A DNA stretch of 64,000 nt from Paroedura picta. Taxonomy: Eukaryota; Chordata; Lepidosauria; Squamata; Gekkonidae. The stretch covers positions 26,361,001-26,425,000 of the forward strand of contig NC_135379.1 of NCBI RefSeq assembly GCF_049243985.1. Reading direction: 5' to 3'. A program made the position numbers and the translations under genes. Below, piece by piece: positions 1-12,055 of the stretch. Each line of letters starts with the position of its first letter. The stretch's first letter is position 1. Below the pieces are notes generated by a model. It was not told the DNA's origin and searched no databases. It saw only the letters and a list, made by a program, of their open reading frames with translations.

Positions 1-1368
1 ATAGCAAGCTTCCCAAATCCAATTCCACTCCCATCTAATCACAAGCTAATGCAAGTGCAATAAATGCAAGTTTTCAGTCTGTTCAAGCTGCTAGTCTGCA
101 AATGGTGCCAATTTTACTTGAAGTGGAACATCAAACTGAAACCACTTTCCTCTCATAGCTCATCATGTAATTAACCTGCATCAGTAGGCCTGCCCTTGGC
201 TCTAGTGTCACTGACATGAGGCATAGGGCAGAGTGGTACTCTCTGTAGACCCCCTATAGACTTTTCCAGAGTCCAAAGACCCCTGCAGGATTCAATGACG
301 AATCTGGAAAAAGAAAATTAGCCTTCCATTGGAGTGATATTCATGCTATATTCTAATCACATCATAATTATGAGGCAACAGGAAACGATACTATAGAGCA
401 GATCATTATCTTAGAACTGGGATAGCAGTTTTTTTTATATTTGTGCAGTCTGCTCTAGAATTACAAACCACAAAGCAGGGCATGTAGTTCTCCCAATTAA
501 ACATCTTCAGGCTACAGGGACCAGTTACATTGGACGAAATGGGAGCTTTGATGGACAGACTCTGTGACATCACATCCCCACTGTGTTCCCTCCACTCCCC
601 AAACTCTGCCCTCCTCAGTCACTAGCCTCAAATATCCAGGAATGTCCTAAGAGGGAGCTAGCATCCCTAGCCCCCTGCATTCTCAAAATGATGGTTCCGT
701 GGCTAGAAGCATCTGTGACCACTTATCCAGTAGTAACCACTAGAGCTGTCACTTATCCAATAATTGTGGGGGACCACCTGAGGATACCCTCTGCCCCCCA
801 TCCATGGTCAATGACACTCTAGGGATTTCAAAAATCGCTGTATGATTTTAGAATAAAAGTTCTGAAATTCCTAGAACTTCATGACTTCACTTCCTTTTCT
901 GAGACAAGAAATTGCTGCCAAGAAGTCTCCCCCTGCAGGGCTCCCGAGGATTAACATTCCTAAGGGCAACGATTAAGTTCTCCCATTGGTTGTCAGTCGC
1001 AGTAGTAATATAAAAATCATATCATAGTTGTGGAGCACATGAATACCTGTGGTATTAAAGGTTACATTAGTGTGTAAAATCTTTCCTTTGAAAACAACAT
1101 TATTAGCCTTTTGAATGAAATGAATGGGAAATCATCACTGGGAGAGAAGCAGATTAAATTGTATTGTGTCCCCCTTAGGCTACCAACTGGCCTTGACTGA
1201 ACTATATTATACAATTCAATTAGAACTGCACATTTTGAGACTGACTCTGTTCTCTCAGCTTTGCGGAGAACTTTGCACATTGTATTTCAAAGGAAAAAGC
1301 TTACACTATCTCCTGATGCACCTGCAGCCATAGGCTATAATTGTCTGCACTTTTCAAAAATGCTTTAA

Positions 1369-1370
<2 letters not shown>
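1..1370. other. Unrecognised non-coding stretch
   Basis: No exon, RNA gene or repeat family was recognised here. Open frames are under 90 codons and overlap on both strands (for example 1062-1280 and 1124-1333), as expected by chance. Confidence 0.5.

Positions 1371-1371
<1 letters not shown>

Positions 1372-1402
<31 letters not shown>
1372..1402. repeat. (GA)n microsatellite
   Basis: About 15 uninterrupted GA units, read directly from the sequence. Confidence 0.95.
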
Positions 1403-1404
<2 letters not shown>

Positions 1405-1780
1405 ATTACCACCAGTCCTGCTCTCACTTATGATTATAGCAGAAAATTTATGAGGTGGGCTTCAAGAACAGATGGGTTAACAAAACATTTTATGACACTT
1501 TGAGATGTATTGAGGTTCAGCTGGCTAGTTTTGTTTCAGTGTTCATGCAGTATGAATTGCCTATTTCACATTAAAAGGATTCACTGGTGGAATAGAAATG
1601 TGTTCCTTTATTTCTTGTCAACAATCAACAACAAATAATAAAAATTCTACTGACAGCCTGACACTCAGAAGGTAGGTGGGACACATGCCTGCTCTGGGGC
1701 TACTTGGTCAGGTCCCCCTCCCTCCAAAGCAAACACACACACACTCCCTTCCCCCTCCCCCTTCCTGTTTCCACTTACCT

Positions 1781-1911
1781 TCTTGGCCCCTGCTAGTCAC
1801 ACAGCAGCTGCCTAGGCCCTCCGGGGCCGGCACAGCCACGGCCAAGGCCTTGGGGGCCAGGCAGCTGCCGTCTCGGCCCCTGCTGGGCACACAGCAGCTG
1901 CCTGGGCCCCT
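1781..1911. repeat. Two-copy GC-rich tandem repeat, period about 90 bp
   Basis: A 40-bp block reading ggcccctgctagtcacac then agcagctgcctaggcccc recurs about 90 bp later with a few changes (1781-1820 and 1871-1911). The area is GC-rich against an AT-rich background, so it may be the interior of a decayed DNA transposon. No termini were found. Confidence 0.6.
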
Positions 1912-4900
1912 CTTCATCTTATGGTGCGCTTCGTAGGCGGAACTACAAACATCATGTCCATATTCATTTCCATTTCACAAGGCGCACCAGGAGCCTGATT
2001 ACAAAATACATGAGATTAGGCAAAATTTGGGATTGCTCTCCCATATCTTACATTTTGTTTCAGATAGTAGCACCAATTACATTCTTGTTTATTCTTCCAA
2101 CTCCCCTACATTACCAGTGCTCCAATGGCCTCTCCAAGGTCATTTATTTGTTTTTTTCTCATCTTTCTAGGGAAAATAACCAATAATGGCCTACAGATTT
2201 TAAAACAGTGTTTTTTATGCAAAAGAGAGATGAAACCATAGTTGGTCATAGCAACAAAATTAAAGTTTAAACCTGTAAAAATGATAGAAATCAGCAGTTC
2301 TCAGTCCCAGATTACAGATAGATTCATCCAGCTCATTTAGACCACTACTCACCAAGTTTTAATTGACTTGTTTTTATTGGCATGATTAGTTCTTACTGAC
2401 TCATTTTTATATTCTTGGTTGGTTTTATTTTATTGTTCAAATGGTGAGCAGACTGGTGAAGGTCTGGAGGGGTGACATACATGTTTTTAAAATAAACACA
2501 TAATTACATTTGCATGCCCTGCCCCCCGGCTTTATTTTGATTGGGATGAGCACATGGGACAGGACAACACCAAAAGATCTCACCTCAGAGGCAAACCCAT
2601 GTAGGTAGAGGGAGTCTCTTTTGGACTCTGGTCATAAGATCTCCTTGGTTTTACCATGCTGCTTGCCTCTCCTCTCATATTTCCCTTAGTGCCACACTTT
2701 TGTGCATGATCTCCCAATATTCTGATATACAAAGATGAGTGTAGTAGGCTCCATATGTCCTGAGCAGTGGCAGGATATCTCCTATGGTTTCATTAGAACA
2801 AGGGAAGGGTGGCTTCAGGATAGAAGCAAGCCCTGGCCCAAGAGAACTGTGGGGATGACTCATTGCAGGGACCATCAGGCCAAGATCCAAAGGGCCATGG
2901 CCATGCAGCTCTGTGAGGAGAGGTAGCTCAGTGGACCACAAGGGGCAAGGAACTGGAGCAAGGGGAAAGACTGTAGGAAAGTAAAGAGGTTTCATGGTGG
3001 ACGTAAGGAACAAATATTGTACGTATTTTATAGGCAACTCGATGAAAAACAAGAGGCTCAGGTCCACCCTTGCACCCCAACGCAAAGGATCTCTGGTCTG
3101 AGGCTACAGCAAGGAGTGACAACTGATAACAGCACAATGGTAATATCTTGAGTTGAGAATATCTGGACATGAGCAGCTCCACCTCATGTAGGCTGGAAAG
3201 AAGGTCAGGAGACAGCCTGGACCCTCCATACCACATCATAACTGTCTCTCCCTCCCCCCCCTTTGATTTCTGCACTCATGGCCTACCCACCAAGCCCTCT
3301 GAGCAGAGCCAGACAGTTCTTTAGCTTGTGGCCAAGTCCAGTAAGGGAGGGGAAAGGCTGTGAAAGACTCCCACAGGGGTACACAAACCCCTTGTTGGGA
3401 ATCTTTGCTCTACAAACTCACTTCTGAATGTTCACAAAACCCATGTTCACATTTTCAACTTGGGCACGGGTTGCCTTTTGAATTAGATTCCTGCTTGTAT
3501 CATTTCACTGCTACTACTCTGCAACCTAGAATAATAAAACTGTCAACTTTACAAAGGAAAAAGTGTGTATCTCTTGCTGCCACATGGGTCATCTTCTGAC
3601 TAGCTATGCGGGTTCTTCTGGTTCATCAATCTGAGGTTTAAGGGGTCACCCTGTCATTGTGCAGCCCTGTCATTTGAATGCTGCCTATGAAAATAATATA
3701 CAAACTAGAATTGGATGCCAGACTTTAAACAAACACATCATAAAATGAGCATGTCAATGACTCTTGGCTTAGATGTAGAACAATGGAACCTCTCACCTCT
3801 TATATTTACTACATGAATATTTAATAATATAATGCCTGTGGATGAGTTATGGCTAGATAGAGGGAGAAAGCATGATCCTGTTTAAATTTGGAATTATTAT
3901 ATAGAAATGTGACACAAATTAGGGAATTGCAAAGAAAGAAAGAGTCCGCTCCTGATTCAGACTCTTTAACACCAAAATTAAAGGTAGCTGTATAGGAAAT
4001 AAATCCAGTAATTATTTCTATTGGTTTAAAAGAAAACACATTTCCATGTGTAAGTTGCCCCTGTTGTTGTGATGAAATTATAAGAAAATTATATCCTTCT
4101 CAAAAGGAATTCATCCTCCCAAATTCCAGGAAAGTCAGAGAGAATATCCCCATTTTAAGCCTCCTTCAAACCATCTGGAAACATAAAAAAGGCAGGGTAC
4201 ACATGTTTTAAGAAAATAATTTAATAAATATATGAGGTTCCCGAAACAGTGAGTGTTCATATATTACTAGCATTATTATTATTATTGTTGTTGTTGTTGT
4301 TCCCTTTTCTTGCTTGGATTTATTTATCACAGTACATCAATGGAATTGTCAATGACAAATAGCTTTTTCACACAACTGTTCGTTCAATTGCTATAGGATT
4401 GCATAGTTTACAAACTGCAAAGCTAAGGGGAATGCACCAGCCAAATAATGTGGATTGATACCACTTTCCCCAGTTTTTTGAGATCCCAAGCAGGGGGTGG
4501 GAGGAGAGAAAGTTTCTGAAGCCCCATGTTTTACATATTGAATTTATCATGATCACATATTCTGAGAGTTCATCCATGATGTTCATTTACATGGGACTCA
4601 TGTTTTTGGTTTTGTTATTAATTCGCCGATATAGGAAAAACATGCTTCGAAGGTAAGTAGAAGTTTTAAATGAGAAATATGTTCTCCTTCTAATAAGCAA
4701 AATAAACAAGAAATCCCTGTTTCTCCTCATATAGTTAGCATAGTAATTCATGGGGTGCTCCAATTCTTCCATAATCTTAAATGGAGCAAGAATAAACACT
4801 TGGACAGTATGTCACATCAGCTTTTGAAAACTGGTTTTAATCTGGATTTCCCCTTTGGCAATTTAGATTTTTTTTCTTAGTAGGTTCAGTGACCTTTCAT

Positions 4901-6635
4901 GGGGTAATATTTGTGTTGCTATGGTAAGCTTTGCAATATTATTAAGAGGTGCTGTCAAAGCACTGCCTCTGAAAATAGAAAAAGCTGCCAAAAATTCCAC
5001 ACAATGAAAGGAAGAGGAATTTATAGTTAATCGCTGGAATGATTTTTTAAAAAGTAAACCAGAAGACACCCATATGCATTTTATGTTCTCCTCTAATTAA
5101 TTGAAACTGCAATGTGCCAAATTTGAACAAAATAGTTGAAAAGTGAGGTCACCTCTCCAGAATTATCCAGTATTATACTCCTGATGGTTCTCTGGAGATT
5201 GAATAAGATATGAGTGAAGGAAATTGAAGCAGATCTCAATATTGGCTTAATTCAAGCTGCTGTCATCTCCCTGGTTTAGCAAGAGTTCTATACAAGTTCA
5301 GTTGATTTTTAAAAAACTTAATACAGCTTGGCAAGAACATAAGCATTCGTAGATACTCATCCAAGAATCTTTTTCTTTCTGCAATAGAAGAATAGATCAC
5401 TTGATGAGTTCTGGGGAGGGGGAGTTAATCTACAGGAATAATTCAGGAATCCTATATCAACCATTTGAGATAGGGCAGCATTATGATTGCTACAAGTGGG
5501 GACCCACAAGACTAGTGCAAGGAAAACTCATCCATTTTTGCCCTCGCTCCCTCACTGGGCTTTTCATGCTCTGGGCTATTCACTCACCAGTTAGCCCACC
5601 TCCTTCTCTCCCAACTTCTCTGTCCAACCCTTTGTCACTCTGTACCACTCTAGCCCTTGGCTTTCAGCCAAGGGCAGTGGAGACAGCAGGTAGGGGGTAT
5701 TTGAACTGAGGATTTCCATAGCTCTGTTACAAATTATCTTAATATCTGACTCCATTAAAATCCATGCATGTATTACTGTACTTGCAACATGAATTGCCTT
5801 TTGACATGTCATTTTACTTTACATTTAATCATACTAGCAATTAGTATGAGTTTTAGTTTTATTTATTATTAACACTACATTGGATGTAAAAAAGAAAAAA
5901 TCCACCACCGCCCTAGAAAATGCAAGATCCAAGAGAACCTTAAAACTAAAAAGCTGTGCCTGCAACTTTCCAGTTTGTAGACAGATACCATCAATAAACT
6001 GGGCATTTAGCTGATTTGTTGACCACCTAAGACTTGGAGCCCTGTTTGCACTACAACTGAATGGGAAACAGTTGCCTTGGAATGCATAAGCCATGGAGGG
6101 AGTACATGCCAAGCCTCCTTTGCCACAGGCACTCTCTGGCACCAGGATGGTTAAGCATTAATTATTGCACAGACAAAGAAAAAACTTATCTGTGGCTTAA
6201 CCTGGAGGGACATCTCTTGATACTTCTGACGCCAACAATCTTAGAGTGGCAAATGTTCTCTTATTTCTCATGGCAGAGATCCCAGCCTTTCAAGTGCACA
6301 TTTCCTTCTCCTCTTAACCCATAAATTACTCCTTGGCTTTCACAAAGAAATGCAGTGTTGCAGTGCAAGCAAGAGACAGACCTCTCCAGACAAATTCCCA
6401 TGTTCTGGGAAATACCAATTGAAAGACAGTCCATCCGAATGGAGACAGCGTGCCATTCTACCCTAATAATAAAATTGTCAGTTGTCAATGGTTTAACAAG
6501 CCCATTATTTTTAATCATGCCTGTAGCCAAACTTAGCTACACAAGGTTCTTGAATCCTAGACCTAGGCTCATTCATTTTAAAACTGTTGAGGAGAGCTCC
6601 TGTGATTTTTCTTCATTCAGCAGTTTATTTTATAA
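1912..6635. other. Unrecognised AT-rich stretch
   Basis: Nothing recognised apart from a short (ATT)n(GTT)n run at 4271-4301 and the small hairpin at 5653-5675. The longest open frame (2675-3085, minus, 136 codons) overlaps others in different frames and shows no domain. Confidence 0.45.
5653..5675. repeat. Perfect 10-bp stem hairpin
   Basis: GCCCTTGGCT and AGCCAAGGGC are exact reverse complements separated by TTC. No following T-run or other context suggests a function. Confidence 0.7.
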
Positions 6636-6910
6636 CCAGTAGTAAAGCCCGTTGGGTGCTGTAATGGCTCATGGTTTAGTGTAGGTTTTGTGTCTGGCTT
6701 GGAAGCTGACAACCCTAAGAAGCCTATCTGTGCCCAGCACTCCTGTACCAAGTCAGGCTCAAGCACACCTAGAAAGTATGGAATTCCTGAACATGAACCT
6801 ATCTGGCAACCTTAACTATGCTCTGCAAAGTTTTGTTGACCTGAAAAAGGCCAAGGGCACTATGTGGATGGTTGGGTGGCTGTGGAGGCATTGTACCTTT
6901 TTGAGGCCCC
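6636..6910 (-). mobile_element. Helitron fragment H1, 3' end at left
   Basis: The sequence from 6636 rightward aligns by eye with the left parts of the elements at 45,040 and 60,143 (shared blocks include 'aagcctgttgcatgctgt'-like and 'gtcaggttcatgcacacc'-like stretches). On the minus strand it ends TTTACTACTGG followed by T, which fits the Helitron CTRR|T terminus. The terminal hairpin is damaged by a short deletion. The right side stops abruptly at about 6910, where a hAT MITE fragment begins. Confidence 0.6.
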
Positions 6911-6938
6911 ACTTGGCAAAGTGTTCTTATGTTGAAAT

Positions 6939-6997
<59 letters not shown>

Positions 6998-7129
6998 CAA
7001 TACTATTTTTGCATTCTATGCATTCTATGAATCTTTTTGTTGCTCCATATAGACCAAATTTTTAATCAAGACTCCCCCCCCCCAGTCAATGGTGTCCCGC
7101 TTTACCAATGTTAAAATCTGGTCACCTTA
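6911..7129. mobile_element. hAT MITE (TAAGGTGACC family), left-truncated
   Basis: Matches the complete copies at 16,737 and 26,053: 'acttggcaaa', 'cttatgttg', 'ttgttgctccatatagacc' and the terminal inverted repeat ending GGTCACCTTA. The left terminus is missing. An internal AT run has expanded to about 54 bp, against about 10 bp in the 26,053 copy. Confidence 0.75.
6942..6995. repeat. (AT)n microsatellite
   Basis: About 27 AT units inside the hAT MITE fragment. Confidence 0.95.
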
Positions 7130-7319
7130 CATTAACTATTTACAATCATTTCTAGTTCAGCTTTGCAAGCATTCTAAATCTTCACAAATAATTATTTACA
7201 TTCCCCCCATCCTCCCACACAATGCTCCTCTGCCAGCACCTCCCCTCCCTTCCGTGCTGCGGGGCCGACCGCCTTGGCCTTCCATGATTTTTCCAGGATT
7301 TTGGAATTGTCGTCAGCAT

Positions 7320-7440
7320 AGTTTTTTTTTTTTAATGGGTGTTTTTAATGGTATAATATTGTATGTTTTATTGGGGCTTTTGTTGTGATCCACCATGAGC
7401 CAACTTGCTGGGAGTTGCAGGATATAAATAAATAAATATA
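7320..7440 (+). mobile_element. CR1/L2-type LINE 3' tail
   Basis: Ends with 'gatccaccatgagccaactt' then an A/T-rich tail of ataaata units, the usual shape of CR1/L2 3' ends in reptiles. No coding part is visible. Confidence 0.5.
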
Positions 7441-7459
7441 AAATAGTCCACAAAATTTA

Positions 7460-7961
7460 CCGTATTTGCTGGTGCATAAGACGACCAGGCATATAAGACG
7501 ACCCCCCAACATTTCCACTCAAAATATAGAGTTTGTTACATTACGTTACAGTACCTGTCATTGTCACCATTGTACGGCCGCAGCGCAACCGCAACGCCTC
7601 CGGCCCGCCCCTGCATCTCCCTGTGACCGGCACTAGTGCGCAAGTGCGCATGTGTGAGCTCTGCGTAGACAAGGGGCGGGCCGGAGCGCCGCTGCTTCCT
7701 GCCTAGCAGAATGGGCCGGTCACGCCAAAAAGGCTGGCACCCCTGTCTTGCTGCTGATGCTTGCTGCACCAGTGCTGGATACCGCGTGATACTGGATGGT
7801 ATGTAGAATGAGGTGGGCGGATATCCGGAGGCCACTATGGCCAGCTATGTCTATCCAAACTGAAGTGTACCCGGCGTATAGGACGACCTCCCCCCCACAC
7901 ACACTTGGAGGCATGTTTTTCAGGGGGGGGGGGAAGTAGTCTTATACACCAGCAAATACTG
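7460..7961. mobile_element. 502-bp non-autonomous DNA transposon with TA target duplication
   Basis: Terminal inverted repeats of about 28 bp: the left end CCGTATTTGCTGGTGCATAA matches the reverse complement of the right end (CAGTATTTGCTGGTGTATAA). TA lies immediately outside both ends (7458-7459 and 7962-7963). The interior is CpG-rich and has no transposase. A TA duplication suggests a Tc1/mariner-like or similar superfamily, but which one is not settled. Confidence 0.75.
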
Positions 7962-9198
7962 TATATTAAAGCATTGTTAATGCTATGATATGTTACATAT
8001 AGCATTCATCAAAAATACAAAAATAAATATCAATTACTTTGAATTGGAAAACAGCTATGATGGCTTCTTTAAAGATAGAAAAAGTGCTGCAAAATGTCTT
8101 TAATTTGCCCATTGAAGAAGACAAAAAACCCATTCACACAAGTTCAGTGCACAGTCACTCACAAAAAAGTTTTATTGAATCAGACTAAGTTGCTAATAGA
8201 TTTGGTATGCAAAATCCTTCCACAAGGTCAATTGAGCCATTTAGACTGTATGTCCTATTGAAGCAGAGGGTCATGACCCTTCTGCCTGGGTCACTACTCT
8301 CAGCCGATGATGAGCACATTAAAGAACAATGTAATATGCAAAGCTTCCTGAGCAGGCATGACTTCAAAGTCATGTCATGAGCCACCAAGCAAGTTTGAAG
8401 GAAAGAAGAAATTGCTGTTTATAGTATCATTAGTTAAATGTGTAAACCTTTCATATTTGACTTACAAGTGATTGAATCATTATTGATTCCAGAACCAGTT
8501 AGCAGCAGAGGGAACATGGCTATTATAACAACTGTGCTTATAGATTCCACATGGATTCAAGTATGGCTGGGCCAAAGCTAGTAATCTGTTGAGTCTCTTT
8601 TTCAGTGAAGGTTCAGCTGGATTCACATATCCTTGATTCATCAAGGTACTTCATAGGGATGTACCAGTGGAGCCGTTCCTGAAGCTGAAGTAACTGCAAA
8701 GGGTGCAACTCCTATAAGAGGACTGTGTGAGTGCTAGAAAATCAACAGGAGCATTGTGATTTCTGCATCTGTTCCTAGGCATTTCTCATTGTTTTCTTAT
8801 AATTCCCTATATGCCCTGGTTCTGCTTCTGCACATTTTTTGGTGGGGTGACATGATGTAGCATGCAGATGCTATTTTTTTTCAATACTAATAACACCTAT
8901 TGTTTTGAGAACCATACTAGACACCTTTCACCACCGAGCAGCCAAGTTTCAAAGACATTGCATCATTGCTGAGAGCAGTTTCACTGATTCTTTGGATACT
9001 AAATTTAGGATGGTTCTGATGTCATGTGAAACCATGGTTTAATTCAACAGTCTGTAAACTGACGGTATGAATGTGGGCCACGGTTCTAACTATGATCGAT
9101 GGAGGATCTTAAATCAGGCTCCGAAGCCAGAATACGGAAATGGTGGTATATCAACCCAAGTTAGTCTCAACGATGGTTTTGTATTACTTATGAACATG
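7962..9198. other. Unrecognised stretch
   Basis: No feature recognised. Around 9020-9180 there are short inverted runs (accatggttta, accatcgttgag) that could be a worn DNA transposon, but no termini can be placed. Confidence 0.4.
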
Positions 9199-9298
9199 AT
9201 GTTTATTTTTATTTATTTATAATTACATTTGTATACCGCTGCTCACAGCAAAAGCAGGCTCACAGCGGTTCACAACATAAGATAAGAAAACATTTTTC
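9199..9298 (-). mobile_element. CR1/L2-type LINE 3' tail
   Basis: On the minus strand this reads as a LINE tail: '...agcggtatacaaatgtaatt' followed by ataaataaaaataaa. Only about 100 bp is present. Confidence 0.45.
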
Positions 9299-10477
9299 AT
9301 GGTCCTTGTCTGCCATACCTACAAAGCCATCTGGCAAGAATGGCTCAAAAATGAAACTTCTTTGTCAAAGGAGAATAGACAATATCGAATCAGATAGAAA
9401 AGGGGGTCCAATTAGTTATAATTCTCTCCATGCTGAAGAGATGTACATGTCTATTTTGGACAATATAGACAAAAATCAAGGAACAAAAAGTATCAGACGC
9501 TGACACTTTCTATCCCCCCCCCCCAGCAGTACCTAATAATGTCACAGTTGCCAGCTGGTCACTACACATGCAGGTATTCAATATTCAATCTTTATTTACA
9601 GTCAGTTAGACCAAAATTTTAGATGCACTACTACACAATAGCAGTTAGGTATTCAATGTTTGTACAATTTGTTTGCTGGTTTTGATCCACAACCGTATAG
9701 TCATACAGTTTTCAACATTTAATACACTGTATTGGTTTCCATGGCAATTTCCCAGGCACTGTTGGAAGAAATGGCCGTTTCATAGAGTGCTTTCCCCGTT
9801 GAGCAAATCTGTCTTGGCAGAAAGCCAGAAAAATGGAACAGCAACAAGTTCATGATCCTCGAAAGCATTGTCGAAGGTTGTATGAGGGTCACATTCCAAT
9901 AGCTGAGATCCCCTGATATGGAAATTTGTATTCAATTTGTACTGCAAGGAAGCATTTTTCAGTCAGCTATACTTCCATGCCTTGAAAGGTTATTGTCCTT
10001 CTATCTCCCTTCTAATGGTCATGTATAGTTCTTCCATCTGAAAAACTGACAGCATGCTGGCTGATCGTTTCCCCAAGACGGCAGCTGTTTCCAGTAATAA
10101 CTAGAAAAGCAATTTATTTCTTATCACATTTTTGTTAACCGTTAAAGAGAGATTGACTTTTTTTTAAAGTAAGGATGTTTACTTGCTGTCATTGTTTCAC
10201 CATATTGAACTGCATCATACATTCACTATTTCAATCTTTAGTAAAAGGCGAAAGATTTATGCGATCTGAAGAGAAACCAGAGTATTTCAATGTGAGTGTT
10301 TCATTTTCTTGTTACTAGCAGGAATGTTACTTCGGAGGTTCAGACATTATCTTTAAAGATGACTTGCATGACCATCTATTCCTTTGGCTATCAGCCTGAC
10401 TTCCAATTCAATTCCTCAGCTGGTTCACTTTTTGGGGGGCTTGGGTGTGTTGTAGAAGTTATGATTGCTATTATTAA
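9299..10477. other. Unrecognised stretch
   Basis: Two short open frames (9306-9503, 9673-9855) show no domain. No repeat family recognised. Confidence 0.4.
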
Positions 10478-10620
10478 TATTTTCTTTTATAGTCCATCTT
10501 TCTCACTGAGGACCCAAGATAGATTACAAGCATGAAAAAACTTTCAGTTCATCAGTAAGTGGATTATAACATACGGTTAACAATGAATAAGTGGATTAAA
10601 AGACCTGATAACATTTGAAG
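10478..10620 (-). mobile_element. LINE/SINE 3' end, CR1/L2-like
   Basis: The phrase 'tagtccatctttctcactga' followed by 'ggattataacata' is the reverse of a common lizard LINE tail whose consensus includes tatccc/cttctca and ggcggattacaa. Assignment is by general similarity only. Confidence 0.35.
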
Positions 10621-10894
10621 CTAAGAGTAAAGATTTCTAGCAAGACAAAAGGCATTTCTGCAAGGAGGGCCAAATTGTTCGATGTCTCCTCCCTGTAAAT
10701 GCAGGATAGTAAACCGTGCCGTTTCTCCCCTCCACAATGTAAAACCTTCCTGCCGCCTTGGCTCACCTTTTCCCTTCCTCATTAGCAGGGGGAAAAGGCA
10801 CAAGAGAGATCAATGCACTCTCACCACTCCTCGGCCTGTCAATCAATGGAGGTGACCAGTAGGAGGTTTGTCTCCAAAGTTCCCCAAGCATGAT

Positions 10895-12055
10895 TTTAAA
10901 AAAAATGTAAACCTATGCATGGCAATGCGCATTCCCTGGAGAAGAGCCTAATGCTTGGAGCGATTGAGGGCAAAAGAAGAAGGGGACGACAGAGAATGAG
11001 GTGGATGGATGGAGTCACTGAAGCAGTAGGTGCAAACTTAAATGGACTCCAGGGAATGGTCGAGGACAGGAAGGCCTGGAGGATCATTGTCCATGGGGTC
11101 GCGATGGGTCGGACACGACTTCGCACCTAACAACAACAACAACAACATGGCAATGCGCATGCACTGCCATACATGATACAGCACACAAGAAAATACAGTG
11201 CTGCGAGGGAGGCAGATTCCCACCCCTGCAGCCACCATCTGCTTCTCTTCTCCCACCCCCACCCTGCTTGTCTGCCCGCCTGCCCCTCAGCCCTTCTCTT
11301 CAGCTCTCACCTTTGCCTCCAGTCTTCTCCCTCCCCAAGCACTCATAGCCCTGGCCGCAGTCCTTACACTTGATGCTCCCACTGCTCAGTGGCCTGTGTG
11401 CCAGGAAGAACTAGTGTGCCTGGCACTTGGGGTCCGGGCAAGTGACCGAAAAAATCCACTGGTCCCTCTTTTTCTACACCAGCGTTACTACCAGCTGCTG
11501 CTCCTGATGAGGCAGATGTTGCTAAGGTGGCTGAGACATCGCTCCGCACCTCTCTGCCTACCTGTGGCCTGATTCCTTTTCTCAGCCCCTCACAGGCTCA
11601 TCCCCTCCTCCTCACCCATAACGGGTGGAGCTCAGCAGAACCTGCCCCCCCCACCTTGGTCCAACAGCAAACACGGAAGCCTCCAGCACCACGGCTTACT
11701 GCCTGTTCACTGCCTTGACTGTCATCCTCCCCAAGCACTCTTAGGCCGATGGCAGGTCGCTGAGCAGTGGGAGCATCAAGTGTAAGGACTGCAGCTAGCG
11801 CTATGAACAGTGCTATGAGCAGGCAGTGTAAGAGTGCTCATGGAGGGAGAGGGCTGGAGGCAAAGGTGAGTGCTGAAGGGAAGGGCTAAGTGGCAGGTGG
11901 TCAGACAAGCAGGGTAGGGGGACAAAGAGAGCAGATGGCAGCTGAACGGGTGGGAATCTGCCTCCCCTGCAGCACTGTATTTGTGTGTATGTGTGTGTGT
12001 GTGCTGTATCATGTGTGGCAATGTGTACATATTTCCATGCAAAGGTTTCAATAAA
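10895..12055. mobile_element. Foldback element with long inverted arms
   Basis: Left arm (about 10,895-11,397, less a nested Bov-B tail) and right arm (about 11,757-12,055) are inverted copies. Matching landmarks read in opposite order: 'catgatacagcacac', 'tacagtgctgc', 'gaggcagattcccaccc', 'ctcacctttgcctccag' and 'cttacacttgatgctcccac'. After removing the Bov-B insert, each arm is about 290 bp. The loop is about 360 bp and C-rich. No transposase is present. The outer ends are A-rich and the exact termini and target duplication are uncertain. Open frames within are by-products of the C-rich composition. Confidence 0.7.
10933..11145 (+). mobile_element. Bov-B (RTE) LINE 3' end, nested insertion
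   Basis: A 213-bp 3' fragment encoding the Bov-B C-terminal peptide (motifs GKRRRGRQRMRW and GMVEDRKAWR) and ending in (AAC)n. It is flanked by a perfect 15-bp target duplication, CATGGCAATGCGCAT, at 10,918-10,932 and 11,146-11,160. It lies within the left arm of the foldback element, so it inserted later. Five-prime truncation is normal for LINE insertions. Confidence 0.92.
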
